Source: Limnomonas spitsbergensis
Lineage: Eukaryota > Chlorophyta > Chlorophyceae > Chlamydomonadales
Assembly (NCBI GenBank): GCA_037349105.1
Contig: JAYJMM010000083.1
Coordinates: 930,001-994,000 of the forward strand
Length of the DNA: 64,000 nucleotides
Direction: 5' to 3'
Shown: piece after piece, positions 20,071-30,829 of the stretch
Numbering within the stretch: the stretch's first letter is position 1
How the letters are laid out: each line of letters starts with the position of its first letter
The notes under the pieces: model-generated
What the model saw: the letters and a program-made list of their open reading frames with translations, nothing else
Databases searched by the model: none
What the model was told of the DNA's origin: nothing
Translations under genes and position numbers: made by a program

Positions 20071-20092
20071 CTTTCTTTCTTTCTTTCTTTCT
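20071..20092 (+). repeat. CTTT simple repeat at the LINE 3' end
   Basis: Five and a half CTTT units follow the LINE 3' region, resembling the simple-repeat tails of some LINEs. Confidence 0.75.
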
Positions 20093-20969
20093 ACAGAAAT
20101 TGACTGACACCACGATATGCGGACATGTCAGTACGAGGGCACTACAAAATAATAGGCTTCCCCTAGATAATAAAAAACGGCTCCAACTAAGGACCGACGG
20201 GGGGGAGCAGAGGTACATTATATATCACATCCTCGAAAGCTACAGAGCTTGACGAGAGCTCATATAACGTATATATAAGGATATGATATATAAATGTGGC
20301 GATCCGGGAAGGGGGCGATACGGGCGTGCAAGGGTTTGTCCATCCATTACATCTTGCAGCACCTCCAGCACCGGATAAAGACCGAATCGCCCCGATGGCA
20401 ATGACTACGTGGGCTGACGGATCCTTCTTGGGGCGGGGCGGGCTGAAACTGACTGATGAAATCATGCAAGGGGCAGAAGCAATAACGAGTGTTATGACCC
20501 AGCTCCTCTGGACACACTCTGGGACTTCGAGCCCGACTCGTCCAAAACTAGGCCATAGGAGATGACAGCCAACGCTCGGCCGTTTTGATCTCTCGGGGCG
20601 CCGAATCCCGACCGCGGCCCGCCGCCCCAGCCTTGTCGCCCCTTGGCATATGTGGAATTTATACCTCGTGAGCTGAACCTCCCAATACTGCCGGGGGGGG
20701 GCCTTGAATTGTCGTTGACGCTGCCGATAGGCAGGAGGATCAAATACCGTAGTAGTTGTCAAATAAAGAAGTCGTGTATTTTTAACCCCCCTGCTATAGT
20801 AGTCACCGGTACTCTTGCATTCCATGTTAAGGGTAATCTCAGTAATCTGCGTCTGCGGCGATTGTTCTCTCGCTCGTACCGACCGGCCTATGATATATTG
20901 TGAACAGGGCGGGACCCATATACTTAGCTCTTACATCGGGGGACTTCGACATATGCCGACACGCATGGC
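20093..20969. other. No recognised gene between the LINE and copy 2
   Basis: The stretch holds an AT-rich patch with TATATAT runs (20215-20300), a short run of G (20694-20702) and no frame with recognisable domains. It could include remains of the two facing LTRs, but I could not align it to them. Confidence 0.5.
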
Positions 20970-21160
20970 TTGTGTCACGGTATAATGCAGTATACGTGCC
21001 AAAACCGTAGGGACCGCTACTGCGGTCCCGGAGACTCCGCAGCCTTTTAGGGTTAGAAGCCCAGGTTTCCACTTTCGGGAAGATCTGAGGCCAAGATTTC
21101 CCGTACCTTAGTAATAAGGGCTTGCCGGGACATTGTATCCCGGCTTGCCCACAGTCCCTT

Positions 21161-21608
21161 ACTTCGTTCCTTTTAAGTGGACATGCCTCTATTTGTAAAC
21201 TGCACCGGCTAGATCACGGAGACCTACCCAGTGAAGAGCAACAACGCCAGTACCACTCAACTAGTCAAGCCTAGGACAGCCCTACAGCGTCTTAGCAGCC
21301 CTCGAACCCCAAAGCGAGACACTCAGCCCGACTCAGGCCAACGCCCGCAGTCTACGGCTACGGTCTCTCCCGCCGAGCGCGGTAAGTGACTCAGCGACCC
21401 CCCAGATTAGCTATCTTGAAGGTCAGCGTTTTAGCTAGAAGCCTAGTGCTAGACTCCGCGATTGTCATCTAGAAGTTCCAGCCACAGCTTAACGCGTTGC
21501 GCATTGTGTAAACACCGAGCCCGCCCGTAGGCGTCCGCCACACTCTGGGGAAGAAGTCCGCCACAGACCCGAAGCTAACCTCACGTGTCCACTTAAAAGG
21601 AACGAAGT
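21161..21608. repeat. Long inverted repeat in the LTR of copy 2
   Basis: Arms 21161-21183 and 21586-21608 are a perfect 23-base inverted repeat (ACTTCGTTCCTTTTAAGTGG then ACA). It corresponds in position to 18113-18572 of copy 1 but differs at several arm positions, with matching changes in both arms. Confidence 0.8.
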
Positions 21609-21821
21609 GGGATAGGCCTGATCAGCCTTACTCATCGAATTCTGCTGAGGGTGCATGTGCTGTGAGGACTGGAATTTTTTCTACATTACCAACGGATCCG
21701 CCTTGGACAGCTAGAAATCAACTGAGCTGAGAATTCGACATAGAGATTCCAAGCTAATACCTGCTTACGAGGGTGTGGTAACCCAGAAGCAGAGGTCGCT
21801 TGAAGATCAAGACTGTGGAGT

Positions 21822-21827
21822 TATAAA
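21822..21827 (+). promoter_or_regulatory. Candidate TATA box in the LTR of copy 2
   Basis: TATAAA within TTATAAACCCAGC, conserved with copy 1 on the opposite strand and about 420 bases upstream of the gag ATG. Confidence 0.5.
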
Positions 21828-22245
21828 CCCAGCTGATTAGTACATGTGCACTGGATTGCCTTTTGTGGTGAAAGTACTTTACCCGAGTGTGAAGGAAGCG
21901 AGTGAGGATCGGGGATCCAAGCTTAAGAGCAGAGTCCCAAGACTGTGTGCAGGAATTATCCAGAGCTGCAGACCGCAGCTTGAGCGGAACCTGCACAGCC
22001 TGAGGAAGCGGCACGACGGATCGGCAGGAAGCAGACGAGCCCAGCGATCCAGAAGGTGGGAAATAGGCGAGGAAAATTCCGCCAGTTCCGCAATAAAAGA
22101 TATAATTCCCGTTGCTTGACCTGTCTGGCAAAGCCTAACCAGCCTGCAGAAGGTAGAGGAGAGCGGAAGCGAGCTGTAAGCTGGCGCCCGGTTGTTGTGA
22201 GCCCACACAGTCAAACAGGTGCAGCTGTTCAGCGTAATTAGCACT

Positions 22246-24627
22246 ATGCAGGAGGCAATCGTAGATCCCAACCGCCACCAGCACCCAGATACTGCAAGAC
22301 GCAGTGGTCGGGTGAGGGGGATGGAACCAGGGGAGGATCCCATGACACCCATAAATGCGGCTGTGGCCGAGGAAGCTATGCAGATTGCCCTTGGATTGTC
22401 CGGAGATGACTATGCAGCGGTGGGGGAGAACAAGGCCCTGGGGGTCGAAGGTTCCCTTGCCTTGGATGCAGGTATGGTGCATGTTGAAGTGACACGCAGG
22501 GGTATCAGACGAGGCGGCGTCGCGCGCATTCCACCTGGGCTGAGCCAGGAGGAGGAGCGGTGGCCAGTGCCTGTCGATGGATCCCTGGACCCGACCTCGG
22601 AGCCACCCACTGTGAGGTCTTGGACCGGTGGTGTTGGAGAGGGTGGCGGGCCAGCACAACCTCCAGATGATCTGCCTGAAGAAGCAGGAGTGGGGGGAGT
22701 CGATGCTGAGCCGCACCCCCATGCGCCTGAGCAGTTGGGGGAGGTCCCTTTGGACGAATGGGAGTTGGATGGCCTTCCCCTCGGCCCTGACGATCTCCCC
22801 GACGTGTTGTGCCCAGGTACCCCCGCAGCAGAGGAGCCCGCCGCCGGGCCCAGGGCCGCAGCCTCCGAGGAAGGGAGTGGCAGCAGCCCCCTATTTCAGG
22901 CCCAGGAAGCCAAAGGGGACACCACCAGCCCCCCCCCCAGCCGCAGCCAGCGGCCATCGCAGCCGCAGGGCAGAGGGGGGCCCGCTGGAGATGACGTGGA
23001 TGGAGGAAGACGCAACCAGCGAAAGAGAAGAGAGGAGCGAGCCAGAGGGGGCGCATGACCCAGACGACATGGGCGATAGCGGCCTCGCTGCCGCAAGCGA
23101 CGGAGGGGCCCAACGCGCACCAGGGCCGGGGCACGGCGACCCCTGGCCCAGGAGGAGCTTCGTGCAATGGTACCTGGCAGGTACCGACATGCCAGAAGCA
23201 GCCACCGCCGAGGCCATGATCACCCTCCCAGTTCAGTGCGCAGACGGGCTATGCAGGTTGCAAAACCACTGGTGCATACCGCGAGGAGAGGTGATCTGTG
23301 TCAGCAAACAGGCCGCGCTGCAGGCGGTAGCAAGGATGGTCTTCCCTTGGGACGCGGTCACAGCGGTGGTCCTGACAGCGGCCATTAAAGGTTAAATCAG
23401 GCAGCACGGCCATGGAGGGGTTCATGAATGCCACGTGGGTGCACCCCATGTACGCGGGCTGCGTCAGCGAGCTCCTGGGCAGCGTGGCCAGAGAGGGGGT
23501 TACCGCGGTGGAAGAGCAGATCCGGACAGACACAGCCGTCCCGGACGCTGCCCGCGCCTACGGCATGTGGAAGCATGCCCATGACGGGTTTATGAGGATG
23601 CCGTGGGCAGAGAGCTGCGTCCTGGGCCTAACGGACCACCCGTTCCTGGCCAACTAGGCCTTCTGCGTGCCCACACAGGCAGCCGCCCGACAAGCGGTTG
23701 GCCTGGCGGCAAGGAGGGACCAAGGAGGGTACAGTGGGGCCGGGATACTCCACCCTGGGGCGCCTCGCCACTGCCCCAGCCTTGTCGAAAGGGGGCAGAA
23801 CATCGCCAGAGACATCATGGGCCAGGCGGTACCTTGAAGGTACGCGCCAGGAGAGGCCAGAATGGCTATCCCAGTTAGGCTGGCAGTGGCCTACTACCAT
23901 GAGGACCTGGAGGAGCAAGGCGACCAGCCGAGCCCCGTGCCACGAGCATGGGTCCACATGCACGCCACACGCGATGATCAGCCTGTGTGGTTTTTCTTCA
24001 AAACAGCCACTCAGGTGCAAAGCGTCAGATGCCCCTCAGTGGAACAAGCGGAGGAGCACGCGCTGTCCACCATCAGGGGAGCAGACCCAGCGGCGTGGTC
24101 CATCATGAAGATGGCCCTGAATAGGAAGTTGCTGCCAGGGCAGATGTCAGCAGCGGTAAAAAACATCGAGATAGTGGATGAGCTGTGGGCACCCCTGGAA
24201 CGCGCCGACTGCCCCACGCAGCCCTCGGCGCCATACACACCAGAGGCTGGCGAGTCCGCGTGGAGAGGCGAGCAGCATTTGCACATAGCAGGCTTGGGAG
24301 TTGCCTGAGACAGTGGTTGCAGGTGGAGCAGGCGGCCTACTAGCAGGCTGTCCATCCTGCACCCCCACTGGTCCGCTCCAGCCGGCACGGTTCGACTGTG
24401 GTGGCAGAGACACCCTGGGGGGCCGTGCACCCTCCACCCCCTGTTCAGCGGCGGCAACCACAATGCAGCCCTGCAGGAGCTGACAAGGCTGCTGGATCAG
24501 GGCATCGAGGACCGCCAGGAGACGCCGCGGGGGCGATGGGGAGCATTCCGGGAGTTCGCCAGCCCTGGCAGCACCGACAGCTCTGACGGAATGACCCTAG
24601 ACATGCCATCCGGCAACGAGGAACATG
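22246..24627 (+). pseudogene. Gag N-terminus joined to the unknown conserved block, copy 2
   Basis: The ATG at 22246 begins a frame with RHQHPDTARRSGRVRG, the family Gag start. An acidic Pro-rich region runs to 23056. The frame changes near 23000 and continues with the block shared with the 1311-codon frame of copy 1 (FPWDAVTAVVLTAAIKG, then EGVTAVEEQ, then LPGQMSAAVKN), through a TAA at 23393, further frame changes and a TAG at 23656. The Gag capsid, CCHC and protease of copy 1 are missing between the two parts. The frame is broken at 24627 by the Tc1 array and resumes at 36870, where removal of one duplicated TG restores the codon phase. Confidence 0.7.
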
Positions 24628-25757
24628 CAGGGCGGGTCATATGTATCGTAAAAACGTGGACAGGGCCCAGCAGTGCAAGGAGGTTAGGTCATGACTTGAT
24701 ATCAGTTACACATTGACTGTGCTCTAACCTGATTGCTAGCAGTGCACTAATACTGGTAGGCACCAACTGTCCCTTGAGATAATCAAACGCAAACACAATG
24801 GGCTTAAGGAGTCCACTTGACAGATTCACCAACTCCAATAAATTTATGTTTTGAGATAACTTGGCCAAGCTGAGGGGCCTGCCTCTAATTTTTTGAGGAT
24901 GTTATATTGCAGTGCTGGCCTCCATAGCTGAAGTATTACCTGTTGTAAAGCCTAGGGTTGTGGCTCTGAAACCACCAGTGCTGTTTTTTTCCAGCCTCGC
25001 GCAAAACCAGTCCTCGGCAGATCTGGCTGGCTCAGCTTAGATAAGAAGGGGGGCCTGGAATAAGGGACATGAAAATCAAGATGTGTGAATAAAGAGTGGA
25101 TACCAGACTTAAGGCATTCTGGAACTCAATGGCAGTGATAGGGGAGCTTGCATGGCTGAGGGGCTGCATGGGGCAAGGGGCATGGCTTCCTGGCAAGCCA
25201 CCTTTGCCCCAAATTTGCAGCCTCTGGAGTGGGGAATGGTGCAGAAATTGGGCGGGCAGTCTTAATTAGCTACTCTCAGGCTCTCTGAATCACCAGACAT
25301 CATAGCAATCTGACAGGTTTGGAGTGAATTCCAATCCATCAAAGACAGCCCTGATGTGGGCCACATGGAAGGCCATATCTGCATGTTGGATTGGCCAAAT
25401 GACCCAGGGAAGGTGGCAATGCCTCCGTCTATGGCCCACCTACACCCACATAAGGATCTACCTTAACCGGTTTTGGCCACTTTTCAGGCTCAGCCGCCGC
25501 AAGTTTGGTACCCAACAGGGCAGTTTTTGGCATCCAACTGCCATTCGGATTCAAATGATACCCCAACAGACCTCAATCAACCGTGTATGGCAAGCTGATT
25601 ACAGCACTTGACGATGTAGCAACACACCAGGTCGATCGAGGCAGTTCCTAGAGAGATTACTTCAAATTGCAGTTGGTACTGCTAGTGTGAACCAGGTTGG
25701 GACGGCAGGTCAAACCTCAGTACCCCTAAAACGTGTCGATACATCTGACCCGCCCTG
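24628..25757 (+). repeat. Tc1-type TIR module A1
   Basis: The left end reads CAGGGCGGGTCATATGTATC. The right end, read inward on the other strand, is CAGGGCGGGTCAGATGTATC: an imperfect TIR of about 21 bases. The first two bases, CA, fit Tc1-like termini. No convincing gene inside; a 95-codon frame at 25324-25611 is shortened in A2 and A5 by a one-base change and has no known domain. Left flank is TG of the retroelement. Confidence 0.85.
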
Positions 25758-27074
25758 TACCCGGAAGAAAAGCTCGCAGGTCTTGAACATCATCATTGGG
25801 ACCCGGACCATGCACACACATGGTGGACATGCCCTAGGGAAGTGCAACACCCACGCAAAGCGAAATAAGACCTGGCTACTCAAGAGCACAAAATTGGCAT
25901 CCCTAAAATTATTGCATTTCAGGGCCTCATTTGCTCCCATGGGGCTCACCTCTGAAGAACTCCGTTGGGCTATCGTAACGAGGTGGAATGAGAACCACGA
26001 CATCTCCAAGACAGCTAGGCAGCTTGGACTATCCGACAGGGTTGTGGAGCACTGGGTGCAGCGATATAAAGATTCCGGAGCTGTCCACGTCGCGCCAAAG
26101 TCCGGCAAGAAGAGGATCCTCAGCCCAGAGGCGGAGTCCCGGGCCTATGACCTGCTGCTGAGCAACCAGCATGGTGGTGCAAAAACAGTTGCACAGGAGC
26201 TTGGGACATTAGGCTTGGTCACCAGGCCAGTGGGGAAGAAGACTGTCATTCGAGCAGCCCGGAGGCACGCATCGGAGATTGGGAAAAAATTGAGGGTTCT
26301 GCGGGGTGCGCCTAGGAAGCAGCTTTCGGGGTCAACTCGACAGAAGCGTCTGGACTTCTGCAAAGCCAGCAAGGGAAGGGACTGGAGCCACGTCCTCTTC
26401 ACCGACCGGAAGAAGTTTCCATTTACCTACCCAGGGGTGAAGGTGCAGCCTGTGTCCTGGGGCGTGGAGGGTGAGGGTGAGAGAGCGGTACGTGAGGCAC
26501 CTCTCCAAATCACCCCCTGGTCCTCAACGTGTATGCGGGCATCTGCAAGTGGGGAATCAGCAAGCTTCACTTTGTGGCAGGCACCAGCAGCCAGAAGACC
26601 ACCTTCGAGAACAAGAAGTGCCAGGTGGCCAGGAATATCACCACAGAGGAGTATGAGGAGGTCGTGAAGGCGACATTCCTGCCTGAGGGACAGCGCCTCT
26701 TCACCCAGCACGACATTGCTACATGGTACCTTCATCAGGACAACGACCCTACTCACAGAGCAGCCATACCTGTGGTGAAGAGGTGGAACTCCCAGCGTGG
26801 CAGCAGCGTGGGCCTCCTCCAGAAGTGGCCTCCCAACAGCCCGGACTTGAGTCCGATCGAGAACTTTTGGGGATATATGCAGGCCAAGATGGACGCTAAA
26901 GGCTGCAGAACTCTCCGGGAGTTTAAGGTATCCCTGATCAAGGAGGTAGCAGCAGTACCCAAGGAGTACTTCTCTAAGCTGATGGGCAGCATGCCCAAAA
27001 GGATCGTTGCATGCATCCGCAAGAAGGGCGACAAGACAAAATATTGAAAATTCTTGCCACCCGCCGCTACAGCA
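25758..27074 (+). repeat. Transposase-bearing module B1
   Basis: Begins TACCCGGAAGAAAAGCTCGC and ends CCGCCGCTACAGCA. The two ends are not inverted repeats of each other, so B has no TIRs of its own. The terminal dinucleotides next to A are CA (left of A) and TA (right of A). Confidence 0.8.
25939..27047 (+). pseudogene. Tc1-like transposase in B1, two overlapping frames
   Basis: Cut-and-paste transposase of the Tc1/mariner superfamily. From the ATG at 25939: helix-turn-helix DNA-binding region (MGLTSEELRWAIVTRW, SKTARQLGLSDRVVEHW), then the first Asp in LFTDRKKF. The second part (from about 26515) is in another frame: VYAGICKWGI, then the second Asp in HQDNDPTH and the Glu in NSPDLSPIENFWGY. 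By count 39 residues separate the second Asp from the Glu, against 34 in Tc1. The frame change near 26490-26520 is shared by all five B modules. Upstream codons back to 25687 are A-module TIR sequence and are unlikely to be coding. Confidence 0.85.
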
Positions 27075-28202
27075 CAGGGCGGGTCATATGTATCGTAAAG
27101 CGTGGACAGGGCCCAGCAGTGCAAGGAGGTTAGGTCATGACTTGATATCAGTTACACATTGACTGTGCTCTAACCTGATTGCTAGCAGTGCACTAATACT
27201 GGTAGGCACCAACTGTCCCTTGAGATAATCAAACGCAAACACAATGGGCTTAAGGAGTCCACTTGACAGAATCACCAACTCCAATAAATTTATGTTTTGA
27301 GATAACTTGGCCATGCTGAGGGGCCTGCCTCTAATTTTTTGAGGATGTTATATTGCAGTGCTGGCCTCCATAGCTGAAGTATTACCTGTTGTAAAGCCTA
27401 GGGTTGTGGCTCTGAAACCACCAGTGCTGTTTTTTTCCATCCTCGCGCAAAACCAGTCCTCGGCAGATCTGGCTGGCTCAGCTTAGATAAGAAGGGGGGC
27501 CTGGAATAAAGGACATGAAAATCAAGATGTGTGAATAAAGAGTGAATACCTGACTTAAGGCATTCTGGAACTCAATGGCAGTGATATGGGAGCTTGCATG
27601 GCTGAGGGGCTGCATGGGGCAAGGGGCATGGCTTCCTGGCAAGCCACCTTTGCCCCAAATTTGCAGCCTCTGGAGTGGGGAATGGTGCAGAAATTGGGCG
27701 GGCAGTCTTAATTAGCTACTCTCAGGCTCTCTGAATCACCAGACATCATAGCAATCTGACAGGTTTGGAGTGAATTCCAATCCATCAAAGACAGCCCTGA
27801 TGTGGGCCACATGGAAGGCCATATCTGCATGTTGGATTGGCCAAATGACCCAGGGAAGGTGGCAATGCCTCCGTCTATGGCCCACCTACACCCACATAAG
27901 GATCTACCTTAACCGGTTTGGCCACTTTTCAGGCTCAGCCGCCGCAAGTTTGGTACCCAACGGGGCAGTTTTTGGCATCCAACTGCCATTCGGATTCAAA
28001 TGATACCCCAACAGACCTCAATCAACCGTGTATGGCAAGCTGATTACAGCACTTGACGATGTAGCAACACACCAGGTCGATCGAGGCAGTTCCTAGCGAG
28101 ATTACTTCAAATTGCAGTTGGTACTGCTAGTGTGAACCAGGTTGGGACGGCAGGTCAAACCTCAGTACCCCTAAAACGTGTCGATACATCTGACCCGCCC
28201 TG
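27075..28202 (+). repeat. Tc1-type TIR module A2
   Basis: Same ends as A1. One base is lost in the CCGGTTTGGCC stretch (27914-27924) relative to A1, A3 and A4; A5 has the same loss. Confidence 0.85.
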
Positions 28203-28383
28203 TACCCGGAAGAAAAGCTCGCAGGTCTTGAACATCATCATTGGGACCCGGACCATGCACACACATGGTGGGCATGCCCTAGGGAAGTGCAACACCCACG
28301 CAAAGCGAAATAAGACCTGGCTACTCAAGAGCACAAAATTGGCATCCCTAAAATTATTGCATTTCAGGGCCTCATTTCCTCCC

Positions 28384-29492
28384 ATGGGGCTCACCTCTGA
28401 AGAACTCCGTTGGGCTATCGTAACGAGGTGGAATGAGAACCACGACATCTCCAAGACAGCTAGGCAGCTTGGACTATCCGACAGGGTTGTGGAGCACTGG
28501 GTGCAGCGATATAAAGATTCCGGAGCTGTCCACGTCGCGCCAAAGTCCGGCAAGAAGAGGATCCTCAGCCCAGAGGCGGAGTCCCGGGCCTATGACCTGC
28601 TGCTGAGCAACCAGCATGGTGGTGCAAAAACAGTTGCACAGGAGCTTGGGACATTAGGCTTGGTCACCAGGCCAGTGGGGAAGAAGACTGTCATTCGAGC
28701 AGCCCGGAGGCACGCATCGGAGATTGGGAAAAAATTGAGGGTTCTGCGGGGTGCGCCTAGGAAGCAGCTTTCGGGGTCAACTCGACAGAAGCGTCTGGAC
28801 TTCTGCAAAGCCAGCAAGGGAAGGGACTGGAGCCACGTCCTCTTCACCGACCGGAAGAAGTTTCCATTTACCTACCCAGGGGTGAAGGTGCAGCCTGTGT
28901 CCTGGGGCGTGGAGGGTGAGGGTGAGAGAGCGGTACGTGAGGCACCTCTCCAAATCACCCCCTGGTCCTCAACGTGTATGCGGGCATCTGCAAGTGGGGA
29001 ATCAGCAAGCTTCACTTTGTGGCAGGCACCAGTAGCCAGAAGACCACCTTCATGAACAATAAGTGCCAGGTGGCCAGGAATATCACCACAAAGGAGTATG
29101 AGGAGGTCGTGAAGGCGACATTCCTGCCTGAGGGACAGCGCCTCTTCACCCAGCACGACATTGCTACATGGTACCTTCAGCAGGACAACGACCCTACTCA
29201 CAGAGCAGCCATACCTGTGGTGAAGAGGTGGAACTCCCAGCGTGGCAGCAGCGTGGGCCTCCTCCAGAAGTGGCCTCCCAACAGCCCGGACTTGAGTCCG
29301 ATCGAGAACTTTTGGGGATATATGCAGGCCAAGATGGACGCTAGGGGCTGCAGAACTCTCCGGGAGTTTAAGGTATCCCTGATCAAGGAGGTAGCAGCAG
29401 TACCCAAGGAGTACTTCTCTAAGCTGGTGGGCAGCATGCCCAAAAGGATCGTTGCATGCATCCGCAAGAAGGGCGACAAGACCAAATATTGA
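28384..29492 (+). pseudogene. Tc1-like transposase in B2 (module 28203-29519)
   Basis: Same domain order and same internal frameshift as B1. Shares with B3 the variants MNNK after TTF and DARGC near the C-terminus, and keeps DRKKF, QQDNDPTH and PIENFW. The C-terminus ends KKGDKTKY as in B1. Confidence 0.85.
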
Positions 29493-29519
29493 AAATTCTT
29501 GCCACCCGCCGCTACAGCA

Positions 29520-30648
29520 CAGGGCGGGTCATATGTATCGTAAAACGTGGACAGGGCCCAGCAGTGCAAGGAGGTTAGGTCATGACTTGATATCAGTTAC
29601 ACATTGACTGTGCTCTAACCTGATTGCTAGCAGTGCACTAATACTGGTAGGCACCAACTGTCCCTTGAGATAATCAAACGCAAACACAATGGGCTTAAGG
29701 AGTCCACTTGACAGAATCACCAACTCCAATAAATTTATGTTTTGAGATAACTTGGCCATGCTGAGGGGCCTGCCTCTAATTTTTTGAGGATGTTATATTG
29801 CAGTGCTGGCCTCCATAGCTGAAGTATTACCTGTTGTAAAGCCTAGGGTTGTGGCTCTGAAACCACCAGTGCTGTTTTTTTCCATCCTCGCGCAAAACCA
29901 GTCCTCGGCAGATCTGGCTGGCTCAGCTTAGATAAGAAGGGGGGCCTGGAATAAAGGACATGAAAATCAAGATGTGTGAATAAAGAGTGGATACCTGACT
30001 TAAGGCATTCTGGAACTCAATGGCAGTGATAGGGGAGCTTGCATGGCCGAGGGGCTGCATGGGGCAAGGGGCATGGCTTCCTGGCAAGCCACCTTTGCCC
30101 CAAATTTGCAGCCTCTGGAGTGGGGAATGGTGCAGAAATTGGGCGGGCAGTCTTAATTAGCTACTCTCAGGCTCTCTGAATCATCAGACATCATAGCAAT
30201 CAGACAGGTTTGGAGTGAATTCCAATCCATCAAAGACAGCCCTGATGTGGGCCACATGGAAGGCCATATCTGCATGTTGGATTGGCCAAATGACCCAGGG
30301 AAGGTGGCAATGCCTCCGTCTATGGCCCACCTACACTCACATAAGGATCTACCTTAACCGGTTTTGGCCACTTTTCAGGCTCAGCCGCCGCAAGTTTGGT
30401 ACCCAACGGGGCAGTTTTTGGCATCCAACTGCCATTCGGATTCAAATGATACCCCAACAGACCTCAATCAACCGTGAATGGCAAGCTGATTACAGCACTT
30501 GACGATGTAGCAACACACCAGGTCGATCGAGGCAGTTCCTAGAGAGATTACTTCAAATTGCAGTTGGTACTGCTAGTGTGAACCAGGTTGGGACGGCAGG
30601 TCAAACCTCAGTACCCCTAAAACGTGTCGATACATCTGACCCGCCCTG
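29520..30648 (+). repeat. Tc1-type TIR module A3
   Basis: Same ends as A1. The junction with B2 is GCTACAGCA then CAGGG, and with B3 is CCCTG then TACCCGG. Confidence 0.85.
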
Positions 30649-30829
30649 TACCCGGAAGAAAAGCTCGCAGGTCTTGAACATCATCATTGGGACCCGGACC
30701 ATGCACACACATGGTGGGCATGCCCTAGGGAAGTGCAACACCCACGCAAAGCGAAATAAGACCTGGCTACTCAAGAGCACAAAAATGGCATCCCTAAAAT
30801 TATTGCATTTCAGGGCCTCATTTGCTCCC

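Larger units (their letters stand above)
18840..20092 (+). mobile_element. 5'-truncated LINE (non-LTR retrotransposon) inserted in the LTR
   Basis: An open frame starts abruptly at the junction and is followed by about 100 bases of 3' sequence and a CTTT repeat (20071-20092). Abrupt 5' truncation is the usual result of target-primed reverse transcription. Flanking target duplications were not identified. The interrupted sequence upstream is LTR of copy 1. Confidence 0.7.
20970..22245 (+). repeat. 5' LTR/leader of copy 2 (5' end truncated)
   Basis: Shares the ordered block series with copy 1: GTGTCACGGTATA/GTATACGTGCCA, GGAGACTCCGCAGC, the inverted-repeat segment, CTGATCAGCC, TTATAAACCCAGC and CTTGACCTGTCTGGCA. 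The block GCTGGCGCCCGGTTG at about 22180 resembles a primer-binding site, but copy 1 does not clearly share it. The true LTR start is not visible, because blocks found in the 3' LTR (45.9-46.2 kb) are missing here. Confidence 0.6.

Noticed and set aside
20187..20825. 212-codon minus-strand frame between LINE and copy 2
   Set aside because: No recognisable domain, low-complexity and AT-rich segments, and no conservation elsewhere in the window.
22180..22195. Primer-binding site TGGCGCCCGG in copy 2
   Set aside because: It resembles a known type, but the matching region of copy 1 does not preserve it and the LTR boundary is not fixed, so it is not listed as a feature.
25324..25611. 95-codon frame repeated in A modules as a possible accessory gene
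   Set aside because: It is shortened in A2 and A5 by a one-base change, has no domain, and is not maintained in the solitary A module.
25687..25938. N-terminal 84 codons before the transposase ATG, repeated in front of most B modules
   Set aside because: They run across the A/B junction and translate TIR sequence. In B4, where no A precedes, the upstream codons are different, so the ATG at the HTH start is the likelier start.
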